From NCBI GenBank assembly GCA_947652605.1, contig CANTFG010000024.1:19078-83077 (forward strand): a stretch of DNA of 64,000 nt, in the 5' to 3' direction. Position 1 is the stretch's first letter; each line of letters begins with the position of its first letter. The stretch comes from Elmis aenea (Eukaryota > Arthropoda > Insecta > Coleoptera > Elmidae). This document shows positions 10,976 to 22,440 of the stretch, piece by piece. A model generated the notes under the pieces. It did no database searches and was not told the origin of the DNA. It saw nothing but the letters and a program-made list of their open reading frames with translations. A program made the position numbers and the translations under genes.

Positions 10976-13620
10976 AATTTTAAAAAAGTAAAAATATTTT
11001 TTAAGAACTCTGTGTTTGTTTATGTTTAACAAACACGCGCATGATACGTAGTTTTGACAGACGTCATTAACATCATATTGACAGACGTCATTTACAATAA
11101 TGAGGGAAATTGAGCGTCTGGAGTGACATTTTATACTTTTTACGCCTACAAATACACAAATATATACGTACATAAATAACATATTTATGGCAAAAGTGAT
11201 TTGGTGGCCACACCAGTTTTTTTTTCATAACCCTTGGTTAGTGTCCCCAAAATTTGTGAGAAAAAATTGGACACCTTACTTTAGCATGCAAAATTAATTA
11301 GTTGCAAGTGTTAGCTCTCCTGATCATTTCTCCTGATCATTTTACGATGTAAAATTATAACGTAATTTTATGAAAGGTGAAAAATTTGCGTTTTAAATTA
11401 TTTTTTATGGGTTAAACTTGATCTTCCTTATTTTTATTATCATGTTTCGGCGATTTTTTAAAATTATTCTCATCGATTGGCCAAATTGTACTGTGAAAAA
11501 TTATGCTTTACCTGTCAAATAACTTTAAGGTGCGACCTCGTAAATTTTGGAAAGCGCGTGTAGCGTAAAATGACACATATGAGAACTCTTTTTTATTTAT
11601 ATAAATGGGTCACTACTATATCAAGACGAAATTATTACAAAATATTAACGAAGTTTTTGCAACAAACAGAACTCAGATATCTTTGTCTTTGTAGCGTCCT
11701 GGCGTGTAGAGTTTTTTTAAACACTGTTATTTTCCGAATAATGATGCCAACTGCACTTTTAAAATTTAGATCACATTAAACTTACCTTCATGCAAGTTAT
11801 AATAGCGCTTATATATTTCCCATTTCATATTTATTTAGTAAAAATTTCAAATAATTCTAGAAAAGTGAGAAATGCCTATAAAAATTTAAAAATTGTGCCA
11901 TTTTGCTGATGTTAACGCATGGGAGCGAAAATGGTAACCAAATTGAAAATGCAAGTGAAGAATCTTAAGTAGTTTTTGATTATGAAAAACTTTTATGTTT
12001 ACACTTTTGTCGTAAAATAATCATGGAAGCCAATATTTGCAAATATTTAATTTTGCGTGGTATAGTCCTTTGTACGATATTTTCAGTCAACATCCTGTAT
12101 ATTGTGATATATGTAATACCAATCTGTCGTTGCATATAATAATAATTTGAATATCCCTCGCGAAGCAGTAAAATATTTAATTTTTATGTTGTTTTTTTAT
12201 TAATTTAAAAAAATATTTTGTGTTGTTTCTTTTTTTTAAGACAAAACATGTACCTATCTCCTACTTATATTTTTCATTTTATGTTACTGATTTTTATGGA
12301 TTTAATTTTTTTTATGAAACAAAAGACTTGTTATTCAATAAATACCTGCAAAAATTACACTCTGCAGAAAATTATACTTTAAAAAAATAATTTATAATTA
12401 AAGTAAAGTGCCCTAATATGAAACAGTTACCGGTAGTGTATGACTTTTGTACGTGATCTGCTTAACTGGGCCATAAAAATGGCGATTGGGTAATCAGCTG
12501 CCGGGGCTGAGTCGATAAGACTATTTTAATCGTAAAATACTTAAGTTGTGATTCTATTAGGACGTGGTTAAATGTTATAAATAAACGCGAAGATGTATAT
12601 CTTTAGTGTGTTAAGTTTTTTAATTCTTCACAATTTTATAACTCAGTTTTATGACAATGAATAAGCGATAACTGTTAAAAAGTATATGTACCTATTTGTA
12701 CATTGATCACACATTCCCAAATGTAAAATAGTTAAAAAATATTCACTAGATTACATAATAGATTCAAATATATTTTTGACGTGCTACTGAGTTTTTAGGC
12801 TAAATCTTTCAGTGCAAAATATTACATGCTAGGGTAAATGATATAAAATATTTTATTGAATGTTTATTTAGCATGATCCTTTACATTTCAATTAAATAGA
12901 CCAAAATTTTGATTGGGGCCATTTCATGTTTTACATATACCGATTTTTGAAATGTCACATTGATGCCTAACATGGAATACATAGAGGTGCCTTATAATGA
13001 ATATGATTATGGTCACTAAGTACAGCAATATGTGTTCAGTGTCAAAAGTGACAGAAATGGGCAGACGAAAAATGTGCCAAATACAAAAAAAAAAAACATT
13101 CTATTGTCCTACCTGTAAAAAATAGATGAATTATCAACATTTAGTTCGAATAACACTTGAATTATAATTTAATTTACATAAATAACAGAGTTTTGGTTTG
13201 GTTTAAGTAATAATGCAAATCAGAAAGAAATAACAGATTAATCTACCTATGAGCAGTTGTTTATTTAAATGTATATTTCCTATATAATTCTATATTCCGT
13301 AATAAGAACCCCTAGTATTCCATATTAGGTTCCCCGGGAGCTTAATATGGAATAGTAGTAACATTTAAAAAAAATAGCTATATAAGAAATATCTACCGTA
13401 ATATCGTACCAGATGTCGAGTAATGTGTTGCGTATTAATTATAAATTCCTTATAATTTGTTTTGCAAAATTTTGTTGAATAAATGTGAATATTATTGCCG
13501 AATACAAAAAAGTATTCCATATTAAATATAAAGGGCGGCAAAAATCATTTTTGCCCAGGGCGGCGGAAAAGCTAGATCGGGCCCTGATGGTGGTTGCATT
13601 TTTCTCTACATACCCTCCAT
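10976..13620. other. AT-rich intergenic DNA
   Basis: No gene recognised on either strand. There is a two-copy direct repeat of TTGACAGACGTCATT at about 11055-11095. Around 13540-13585 GGGCGGCAAAAATCATTTTT... followed by GATCGGGCCCTG looks like a decayed end of a hAT-type element. Confidence 0.4.
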
Positions 13621-13787
13621 TGTAGCTAGCTTCTTAAAAGCTACGTACACACGCCGGTCTATAGACAGGGTGTTGCTGTGTGAACAGCTCGCTAGATCGG
13701 TGTTGCTAGATCGACCCTCGGCAAGTTTTGGCTAGTTAGAGGGTCGTGTGAATACCTCAAATATTTGTCTCGTCACTCGCTCTAACC

Positions 13788-14282
13788 CAGGGGTCGCCAA
13801 ACTTTTTTGATCATAAAAGTAATTTTCAGTTAATTAAAATAAAACATTTGTTTTATGATTTTAAACATTTATTAAAGTAATTTTACATTGTGTAACAATA
13901 GTTTTATCAAAAATATCTTAATGTTTAAATTTAAATACCTACCTTAATATTTATTAAATAATAAGTAATTATAAATAAGTAAAAATAATAAGTAAAGTAA
14001 CTACGGCCAGAAGTGCAGAGTTCGCGCCACTGCGCGCTGGTAGGTAAATACTTGTTTCACCTGAATAAATATACGTTTATTAATTTATTTTCTATAAAGA
14101 AACTAATATTAAGTCAATTATAAAAATATTCACAGATTTTACATACGCAGTTAGGTATGTGTGATTTGCGTATTAAGAATTGTTTTTCCTTCGACCCCCA
14201 ATCAACCCCCTGGCTCAGATTGACCCCTACTTTTGTTAAATAGACCCCTGGGGGTCTATATAGACCACTTTGGGGACCTCTG
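13788..14282. mobile_element. hAT-type miniature element, 495 bp
   Basis: Ends CAGGGGTCGCCAAAC and (complement of the right end) CAGAGGTCCCCAAAG. Flanks CTCTAACC and GTCTAACC match at 7 of 8 bases, with one extra C at the right junction. The related segment at about 15150-15165 lacks the insertion (CGCTCTAAACAGATCC), which serves as an empty site. A second copy in reverse orientation lies at 57881-60374. Confidence 0.75.
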
Positions 14283-14989
14283 CGTCTAACCAGATCCAAA
14301 CGTTTGGAAATTTATGCTAGACTGCCTATGCGTCCCTTCGTCACGATTTAAAAAACAACTACAGTACCTATAGAAAATTTATACTGATATTGTGCGTATT
14401 TGTAAAGGTAAAATTTTTATTTAAATAAATATATTGTATATGATTTTTTAATAATCATTTATGCGCTAATTACATGAATACACATTTAAAACTATTTTCA
14501 AATAAAATGTAAACCAAACGAGCCTTATTTGCTATTTCTAAAGTAAATAAAAACTAAATATAGTTTTTTCGAATTTTTTTATTATTTTGAAGTGCACGTT
14601 TTTATGTTGTATCATAAAATAAATTAACGTTGTTGAGGTCATTTGCCAAATAGGTTTAAGATTTCAATACCAATTTTAATGTTTTTATAGTAGGGTCCGA
14701 CGTTTTTCACAAATAACTTTCTATTTTAATTTGAAAAAAGGCAATAAATCAACACTAAAGTTTTAATCGAATAGTAAAAAAACGTAACATTGTCAAATGA
14801 CAACTTCTAAAATTTTAGTATACCTACATCATTTTAAAATTGTAGCTTGTTCAAACCTCGGTAATAATTGTTCAAATCGAATCGGATATTATTTATAACA
14901 AGTAATTTGGTATTTCCAAGCAGGCATTGTTGTAAAATTCAAATTTAAGAAACTTATTTTATTTAAAATGATTCAGTTTAAAATTCTAA

Positions 14990-16421
14990 AGGTGGGTACA
15001 CACGCTAGAGAAAAGTCTCGCAACTCGGGTCTATAGACAGGGTGTTGCTGTGTGAACAGCTCGATAGATCGGTGCCGCTAGATCGACCCTCGGCAAGTTT
15101 TGGTCTAGTTAGAGGGTCGTGTGAATACCTCAAATATTTGTCTCGTCACTCGCTCTAAACAGATCCAAACGTTTGGAAATTTATGCTAGACTGCCTATGC
15201 GTCCCTTCGTCACGATTTAAAAATCAACTACAGTACTTATAGAAAATTTATACTGATATTGTGCGACGTTTTTCACAAATAACTTTCTATTTTAATTTGA
15301 AAAAAAGGCAATAAATCAACACTAAAATTTTTAATCGAATAGTAAAAAAACGTAACATTGTCAAATGACAACTTCTAAAATTTTAGTATACCTACATCAT
15401 TTTAAAATTGTAGCTTGTTCAAACCTCGGTAATAATTGTTCAAATCGAATCGGATCGATATTATTTATGACAAGTAATTTGGTATTTCCAAGCACGCATT
15501 GTTGTAAAATTCAAATTTTAGAAACTTATTTAATTTAAAATGATTCAGTTAACAGTAATAAATGCTATTTCCTTTACTATTGAATTGAGCTATAAGCTAT
15601 AAACAAACAAAGATATATTTAAATGAGGTTCAACCCATTCGTACTGAATGAATATAGTTTCTGTATTCTAGAAAGTCGAATCCTATTGTTTATCACGGAT
15701 TTTCCGAACATGTGTTTCAGGTACAAAACCCTTTCTATAATACTTTGACCAATCAGAGCTTTATGATAACATTCGTGTAATTATTTGAAATTTAAGATGA
15801 ACAAAAATTTTAAACAGTGTTTAGATAAATTTTAAAGACAGCAGACTGAGAGTGCGGCATATTTTAGTTTTATGTGACAAAAAAATTGCATCTTTTTTAA
15901 AGTGTATCATAAAATAAATTATTGCTAAGGAGTTCAATTGCCAAATAGGTTTAAGTTTTCCATACCGATTTTAATATTTTTATAGTAGGGTCCGACCTTT
16001 CTCAATAATAACATTCCATTTGAACTTGAACTAGCGCAATACATAATGATGAACTTTTTAAATAAATAGTTAAAAAAAACTTTGAGTTGTAATTCTGTGG
16101 TATACAATAATTTAATGTTATAGTTTGCATAAACCCTATTATAATATAATCGTTTAATTCCCTATAATTTTAAATTCAAAATAATACACGGCACATTTCT
16201 CGAACTGGCATTTCGATAATGAATTGAACAGAGAGCAAATACCGAAGAGAGAGCAAACAGCGCAACACTCGTGTGAACACCCTGGCAAGTAGTTGCAGCT
16301 AGGGCTGAGGTGAGGAGTGTCCCGACGTCACGGTCGAAACAAAAATTGCATTACGTGTGAACACGCGCTAGTTCAGTTTAGAGACTTGTGTCGCAACTTT
16401 ACTCTAGCGTGTGTACTTACC
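14990..16421. mobile_element. Inner copy of the TTAA-flanked element
   Basis: Ends AGGTGGGTACACACGCTAGAG-type on the left and CTCTAGCGTGTGTACTTACC on the right, with TTAA at 16422. On the left the nearest TTAA is at 14978-14981, eight bases before the recognisable end, so that junction has decayed. The inner copy itself preserves the undisturbed target, ATTCAGTTAACAGTAATAAA at 15543, which is the sequence split in the outer copy. Confidence 0.7.
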
Positions 16422-17284
16422 TTAACAGTAATAAATGGTATTTCCTTTACTATTGAATTGAGCTATAAGCTATAAACAAACAAAGATATATTTAAATGAG
16501 GTTCAACCCATTCCTACGGAATGAATATAGTTTCTGTATTCTAGAAAGTCGAATCCTATTGTTTATCACGGATTTTCCGAACATGTGTATCAGGTACAAA
16601 ACCCTTTCTATAATACTTTGACCAATCAGAGCTTTATGATAACATTCGTGGAATTATTTGAAATTTAAGATGAACAAAAATTTTAAACAGTGTTTAGATA
16701 AATTTTAAAGACAGCAAACGGTAATTCTGTGGTATACAATAATTTAATATTATACATAGTTTGCATAAACCCTATTATAATATAATCGTTTAATTCCCTA
16801 TAATTTTAAATTCAAAATAATGCACGGCACTTTTCTCGAACTGGCATTTCGATAATGAATTGAACAGAGAGCAAATACCGAAGAGAGAGCAAACAGCGCA
16901 ACACTCGTGTGAACACCCTGGCAAGTAGTTGCGGCTAGGGCTGAGGTGAGGGGTGTCCCGACGTCGCGGTCGAAACAAAAATTGCATTACGTGTGAACAC
17001 GCGCTAGATCAGTCCAGAGACTTGCGTCTCAACTTTACTCTAGGCGTGTGTACGAAGCTTAAGAGCCGCCACTGGCCTTGAAACATCTGAAATTCGAAAA
17101 CGTCCGCAGAAAAAAGAACACCGCCATATTCTTCCAGTCATATATTCACATCACAGATTTGAATTGACAGAAATTACTACATTTATAGGGGAACGCGGGG
17201 CAGAACGGACACTTTAATATATAAATAGTTGTAATTTATTAATTTAAGGTAGGAATAATCTGAAAATTTGTATTTGTATTAGCG

Positions 17285-17657
17285 TGTCTCGCATACTAAT
17301 TGCATAATGTGATTTCCAGATTGTTCTCAACTTTGCTCCCTCCGGTCAGGATGGTCGAGTATTAGCGTGTTGACGAGTCGCTCATGGTCACGCATTGACG
17401 AGCCGCCCAGTTTCAAGACGCATTCTTGCATACGAGGCCCATAGCCAGATTTTATAGATTATAAAGATTAGATTAGGTCATAAGGGTGAACTGTTTATGT
17501 TAACACGATGAGTATCGATACCTGCGGAGGCAGGGTTGTTAGTGTTAAGTTGTATTTTGTATTCCAAACTGAGCAGTTCAGCTTTGATTATTGTTAATAT
17601 ATCTTTATATTTGAATTATCTATTTTATTTCTAAAATCCGCGATGCAGTCGCTAACA
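17285..17657. repeat. LTR-like repeat, copy 1 (373 bp)
   Basis: TGTCTCGCATAC...GTCGCTAACA, with TG..CA ends. It has a second copy of exactly the same length (after removing the Harbinger element) at 43505-46888, differing at about half a dozen positions by eye. It is followed by TCAGAAGTGGGATCAGAACG, which resembles a primer-binding region after a 5' LTR on the plus strand; this reading is from general knowledge of LTR elements and is not proven. Confidence 0.7.
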
Positions 17658-18135
17658 TCAGAAGTGGGATCAGAACGGCATTCTGACGATTTAAAAAGTT
17701 TTGAAAACGAGTATTTGGACAATTTTAAAGTTTATTCTAAGTGGTTGTGTGTGTTATACAAGCTGATGGAATACTTCGTTACAGTGGCGTTGGCATAATT
17801 GGCCCAGTGTTGTATTTGTGATGATGTGAAACTTTTTGCGCTAAAATACGTCACAAAAACTATTAAAAGCGTCAGTATGACTACATTTTTGTGCTGTTGC
17901 AATTTTGTAAAAAGTGAACTGGTTTGAAAATGAAAAAAGGGCGAAAATCGTTATGGATTACCGAAGTAAGATGCGAATGGTTATGGACAGCGAAAGTGAA
18001 GATAAAATCGTAATTAATATTGGAGGAACTTGTAGAACAAAAGCTGGACTAGAAAATTGAAGATATAATTAAAAAGAATTTTGGTACTGGCAATAAGATT
18101 CGTAACATAAACAAAAGGCATGGACTTCTAGGGTA

Positions 18136-19096
18136 CAGCTTGTCAAATATAGCTCTGCGGCTGAGATCAGGGTTGTTCTTTTCAATTTTTCGATTGTAAT
18201 AGATTAGGGAAGAAAACTGTAATAGATTCCTTCAAAATGTAATTGATTTTTTTTTCACTATACAAATGGCACAATCTACATGATATGCATGAATAGTACG
18301 TTCCAGGTCTATCGCCGTCAGAGTACGCATAGAATTATTGCATTTACTAGCCGTTTGAATAAAAGTTATGACGATTACTGCAAAAAAGTACTAATAATTA
18401 AAAGCGCCACCTACTGATAAAGTCATAAACTAACTCTAGGTACATTCAAATATTGTTTTACTGTGACGAAAAGAGCGCTAAAATGCAAATTTCATATTTT
18501 CTTATACGTAAAATTGCTCTTTAGGAGACGGACATGGTTGAAAAATCGAAAACTGTAAATGTAATAGATTTGCTGCTTTTGTAATAGCGTAATAGTTCCA
18601 TGCTTATTGTAATAGATCTATTACAATTGTAATAGCAGGAACAACCCTGGCTGAGATCCTAACGGTACACGAAAATCATGAATGCGCAGTAAACTAGAAT
18701 GACTAGGACCTGCACTTGGTCATTTGCGAACTTAAATTGTCATAAGTACCTAGTACACTCTAGCGAAAAGTAAGTTTTATTAAAATTGTTTTAAAGTAGT
18801 TAAAATGGAGTTTGTGTCGGGAATTAAAATTAAATATGATTTCAGATACAGACATTGGTTTGTCAGGAATTGAACCCCTTTAATGCTGATAAATATTTTA
18901 TTTTAAATATCTTCAACTGACGTTTTGTCTATTGTGTTCGATTTGTGCTAGATTGTATTGCTGTTGACACGGATTGTACTTTTAGGGTAATATTTCTCGC
19001 CCGTACTACCTATCCTTTTTCATCCGAATGCGTACTCTGTTTAACGTTTGCGCATCTTCTACAAAAATGAACCGCAGAGCTACATTTGACAAGCTG
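18136..19096. mobile_element. TA-flanked miniature element (Tc1/mariner-type insertion), carrying a hAT element
   Basis: CAGCTTGTCAAATATAGCTC at 18136 matches the complement of the right end (CCGCAGAGCTACATTTGACA... to 19096) over about 25 bp with one mismatch. TA flanks both ends (18134-18135, 19097-19098). Without the nested hAT insertion it would be about 471 bp. No transposase. Confidence 0.75.
18168..18649. mobile_element. hAT-type miniature element, 482 bp
   Basis: CAGGGTTGTTC...GAACAACCCTG ends, flanked by a perfect 8-bp duplication GCTGAGAT (18160-18167 and 18650-18657). The interior is rich in GTAATAGAT motifs in both orientations. It has jumped into the terminal repeat region of the TA-flanked element. 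Confidence 0.9.
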
Positions 19097-19098
19097 TA

Positions 19099-19524
19099 AC
19101 GTTACTGATACGTCGTCAGAGGATGAAATAAGCCAGACGCCCCGGACCAAGCGATTCGGAGCATTTGGGTGAGATCATTCTGATTTTTAATCCAGATAGG
19201 CCCTAATGTAATAGTTGGGTAAATAATTAAATAGAAGAAATATGGTCAGATTTCTGCACTATGAAATGAAATGTTTTAATCTGTTAGAGTGAACAGCTAT
19301 TACTATTTTTTCCACGCGAAATTTTGTAATTCAATGTTGAATTTTGACTAACCATGTTGTAAGGTCCAATCCAGGAAGCTGCTATATCAAAATTTTCCAT
19401 ATCTTATAGTTTTTATCATAAATACACTTGGGAGTAAATTTAGATTTACGAGTTAATTCGCGCACTAGTTGTTGAGTAATTTGTAACCTCTGCTTTAAAC
19501 CTTGAACATAATACTTGTTGGGAT
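19099..19524. other. Unassigned DNA before the tandem array
   Basis: No reading frame or repeat recognised in about 0.4 kb. Confidence 0.4.
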
Positions 19525-20551
19525 AGTATAGTGAAGGTTCGCCGTTTTGCCCGGATCGAAATTAAAAATCGAAAAACTTGACGCAAAAATACGGGGTTTG
19601 CTTTAAAAAACGTATGAAAGAACGAACTAGCTCTGTGCCGAGTTTCGTTACGGTAGCTCGGACGACGGAAACGCTATCTGCGAAAAACCGAAAAAATAAA
19701 ATCTCTAATGGGTTTTCTATGTAAAATGGATGTTTCGATCGGTCGACAAACTAAGTGACGCTATTTAGCTCGTGCTACCGCGAAAACGGCTTCTCGACCG
19801 TTCAAATTTTCACCGGTCGTGTTTTTCGAGTGGGAAAATGCATCCCGAAAATTTCGGCCCAATCTGACCGGCCGTTTTTCTGTTTTCACGGATTTTCATT
19901 TTTTCGATCGTTCACGGCACGGCGCATTACAGATAAGCGCTATCACGGCCGGGCAGTGCAGTGACCGGTGTTTCTGTACGCTTTGGCCGTGCAAGAACAG
20001 TATGTGAAATGTGAGTGAAATTAAGTTTTAATTACTGTTAAATACAATTGACGATATCATTATTTACGTGCTCGCTGATGTCACAACAGAACAGATGGAA
20101 TTAATTACAACCACAGAAATTACGACATATGAAAAGTGAAAACCGTTCTTGAAAGATGCCTATGTACAGATCTGAGTAAAACGTTTGCAGTTTTGCCGGA
20201 AAGTTAACAGGTGATATTCTGAAAGTGGGTGATGTGGCATATTTAATTGTTTAAAATTATTTCTAGATTGTCGGCGAATGTATGAATGTTAATTATTTCC
20301 GATTAATTTATTGACAGTCCGTATACTCTGTTTTGTTTACACGTGAAGTTGCAGCCGAGCGACAGGGTTCAACTACGAGGTTTGCAGCCCCCTATACACC
20401 AACGCTTAATAATTTATAGGTAATGGGTATGAATGATTCATTTGTTTTAATAAGTTATTTGAATTTTTCACTTCGTAACTAAACAGCTGTTTTATTGCAG
20501 GTATGTTTTCAGAATTTCAAGTGAGAAGCGATTTTTTTAACAAGCACTCGT

Positions 20552-21150
20552 GTGTGTGCTTCAAGTACGGAGGATGAAATATTATTAACTCTTATGAAAT
20601 ATAGGCACGATTTTTATTACCAAACGTTACCGATGATGTTTGATGTAGACAATAGGAATAAGGTAATAACTTTTTGGACTAATCATATATATTCAAAATT
20701 AAAAACTTTACATTTTCTGTCTATAGCACGAAAAAGGTCGTAGCTTGAGTACGATTTTATTATAGACTGCACAGAAATTCTGATGGCAAGAAATCAAGAT
20801 ACGATAATTCAACAAGCAACTTTTTCAACTTATAAAAATACAAATACGCTTAAAGTGTTAGTCGGCTATACGGAATATTGCTCATGTCTCTGACGTTAAT
20901 GATAGTAGTACGCCAGATAGAGTTGGTGGAAAAATGTGGTTTCTAAGAGGTCTTAAAAAAAGGACAGTTTATTTTAGCAGATAGAGGTTTTGATTATGTG
21001 ATCTGCAAGCGAGTAAAAAAGTTCATCTCACTATCCAACCATTTTAAATGAAAAAACAACTGCCTGGACAAGATGTTTGCAAAACTAGAGCCATAGCAAA
21101 TCGTCGAATTTTAATTGAACAAATTAATGGATTGGCAATTTTTTTAAATT
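20552..21150 (+). pseudogene. Decayed ISL2EU/Harbinger-type DDE transposase
   Basis: The first frame gives EDEILLTLMKYRHDFYYQ, the helix-turn-helix region that precedes the nuclease domain in the DDE_Tnp_4 group. After a stop a second stretch reads IIDCTEILMARNQDTI and then QATFSTYKNTNTLKVLVGYT, matching the D-C-T-E first catalytic motif and the S-N-Y-K-x-H-N-T-x-K motif. A further frame gives LADRGFDYVICKR, the ADRGF second-aspartate motif, and RAIANRRILIEQINGLA, the C-terminal glutamate region. There are several stops and at least two frameshifts, so it is dead. It lies inside copy 1 of the tandem array and is absent from copies 2 and 3. Confidence 0.75.
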
Positions 21151-22440
21151 ATAGTACATAAAATGCCAACACATATGGCCATTGACTAATTAAATTGTGT
21201 ACTATTGTTTAATGTTAACATCTTTCAAAAATTCAATTGTAAAACAATAATTATTTAATATTTTTGTCCTTAACTACCCATTACATTAAAGATGAAACAA
21301 GTCTCTGATTAAATAAATTTTATTTTGTACGCAGTTATCAAAATGGCAAATAAAATATATAATTCTTAAGTATTTTAGCTTTAATTTAATTTTCTATTTT
21401 GTAAATGCCCTATATTTAAATTGAGAAATAAATAAACTCAGAAGGAACATGGTTTTTATCCGCCTACCATAAAAGAAAACAGCTTGTATTGACTATAGCA
21501 GTGTTTCTTAAACTGTGGATTCGTGAGAATTTTATTTTGGGTCGCAAAACATATTGAAACTATTAATAGGGTTTTTGTTTATTTAACCAATCCGAAATTA
21601 ATATTTTATTTATTTTAAAGGTAATGTTTTTTGTAATGAGATTTTAAGTTATAGTTGATAAATAAATTTAATAGCCAATTCAATATTTGTTTGTAATTAT
21701 AAAAATAACTGTTGTAAAGAGGGAACCGAACCGCAAAAAAACGGTTCAGTTCCGGTTACCGGCTCGATAAATTTTAATTGTTCGGTTTACGTTCCGAACC
21801 ACCGGTTTATATTTTATAATGATATCGGCACCCGGTTCGGTGCCAACAGTTCATTTCCAGTTCCGGTAAAATGCTTTTTGTTTTTAATAGGAGATTTTAA
21901 AAAGTATACATTATGTAAAAATTTTATGACAACGATGCATACCGAGTGTAACTGAAATCAGGCTCACCCCCTTTTTTTAATTTAGTTTTGATTTCAGACA
22001 AACGAAATTTTAAACATGTGATATGTGCAACAATCCGTATTTTCTGAGCATATGTGCACTTCTGTACACGGTGACTTTTCGTTTTACGACGAACACAAAT
22101 ATATAGGGTGTTTCGTTCGAAATGGCAAAGTAAAGGCGTAGTTCTATCAGAATGGTAGCCACCCAAGACTCGCGAGGCGGTGAAAAAATTGACTTTCGAC
22201 GGGTACTGTACGTATGAAAAAAATGTTCGACTGCAACTGACGGGAAAGGAAATAATTGGAAATTTTGGGGTTACAAAAAAAAACGTGAACATGTTTGTTC
22301 CTTTGATTGCGCTTTCGAGCACTCCAAATCGCGATGTATTTTAGGGTAAACGGACAGACAGTTGGGGGGTGGCTTTTGGACGTGGCCGTGTATCCTATGT
22401 ACAGGGTGCGTAGACAGAGGTGGCTTACAAAAAAACGTTC

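Larger units (their letters stand above)
13638..17058. mobile_element. TTAA-flanked element, interrupted by a second copy of its own family and by a hAT element
   Basis: TTAA at 13634-13637 is followed by AAGCTACGTACACACGCC, and GGCGTGTGTACGAAGC precedes TTAA at 17059-17062, so the ends are inverted and flanked by TTAA. The interior holds blocks that are each present twice: 13661-13787 plus 14291-14395 equals 15029-15265; 14699-14973 equals 15264-15551; 15551-15840 equals 16430-16720; 16088-16421 equals 16722-17058. This is explained by one copy inserted into another at an internal TTAA. TTAA targets are typical of piggyBac and Sola3, but I recognise no transposase. Confidence 0.7.

Noticed and set aside
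21507..21530. CAGTGTTTCTTAAACTGTGG as a hAT end in each array copy (also about 31530 and 37820)
   Set aside because: The motif is convincing as a terminus, but I could not find its partner end or an 8-bp duplication, so I did not list an element.
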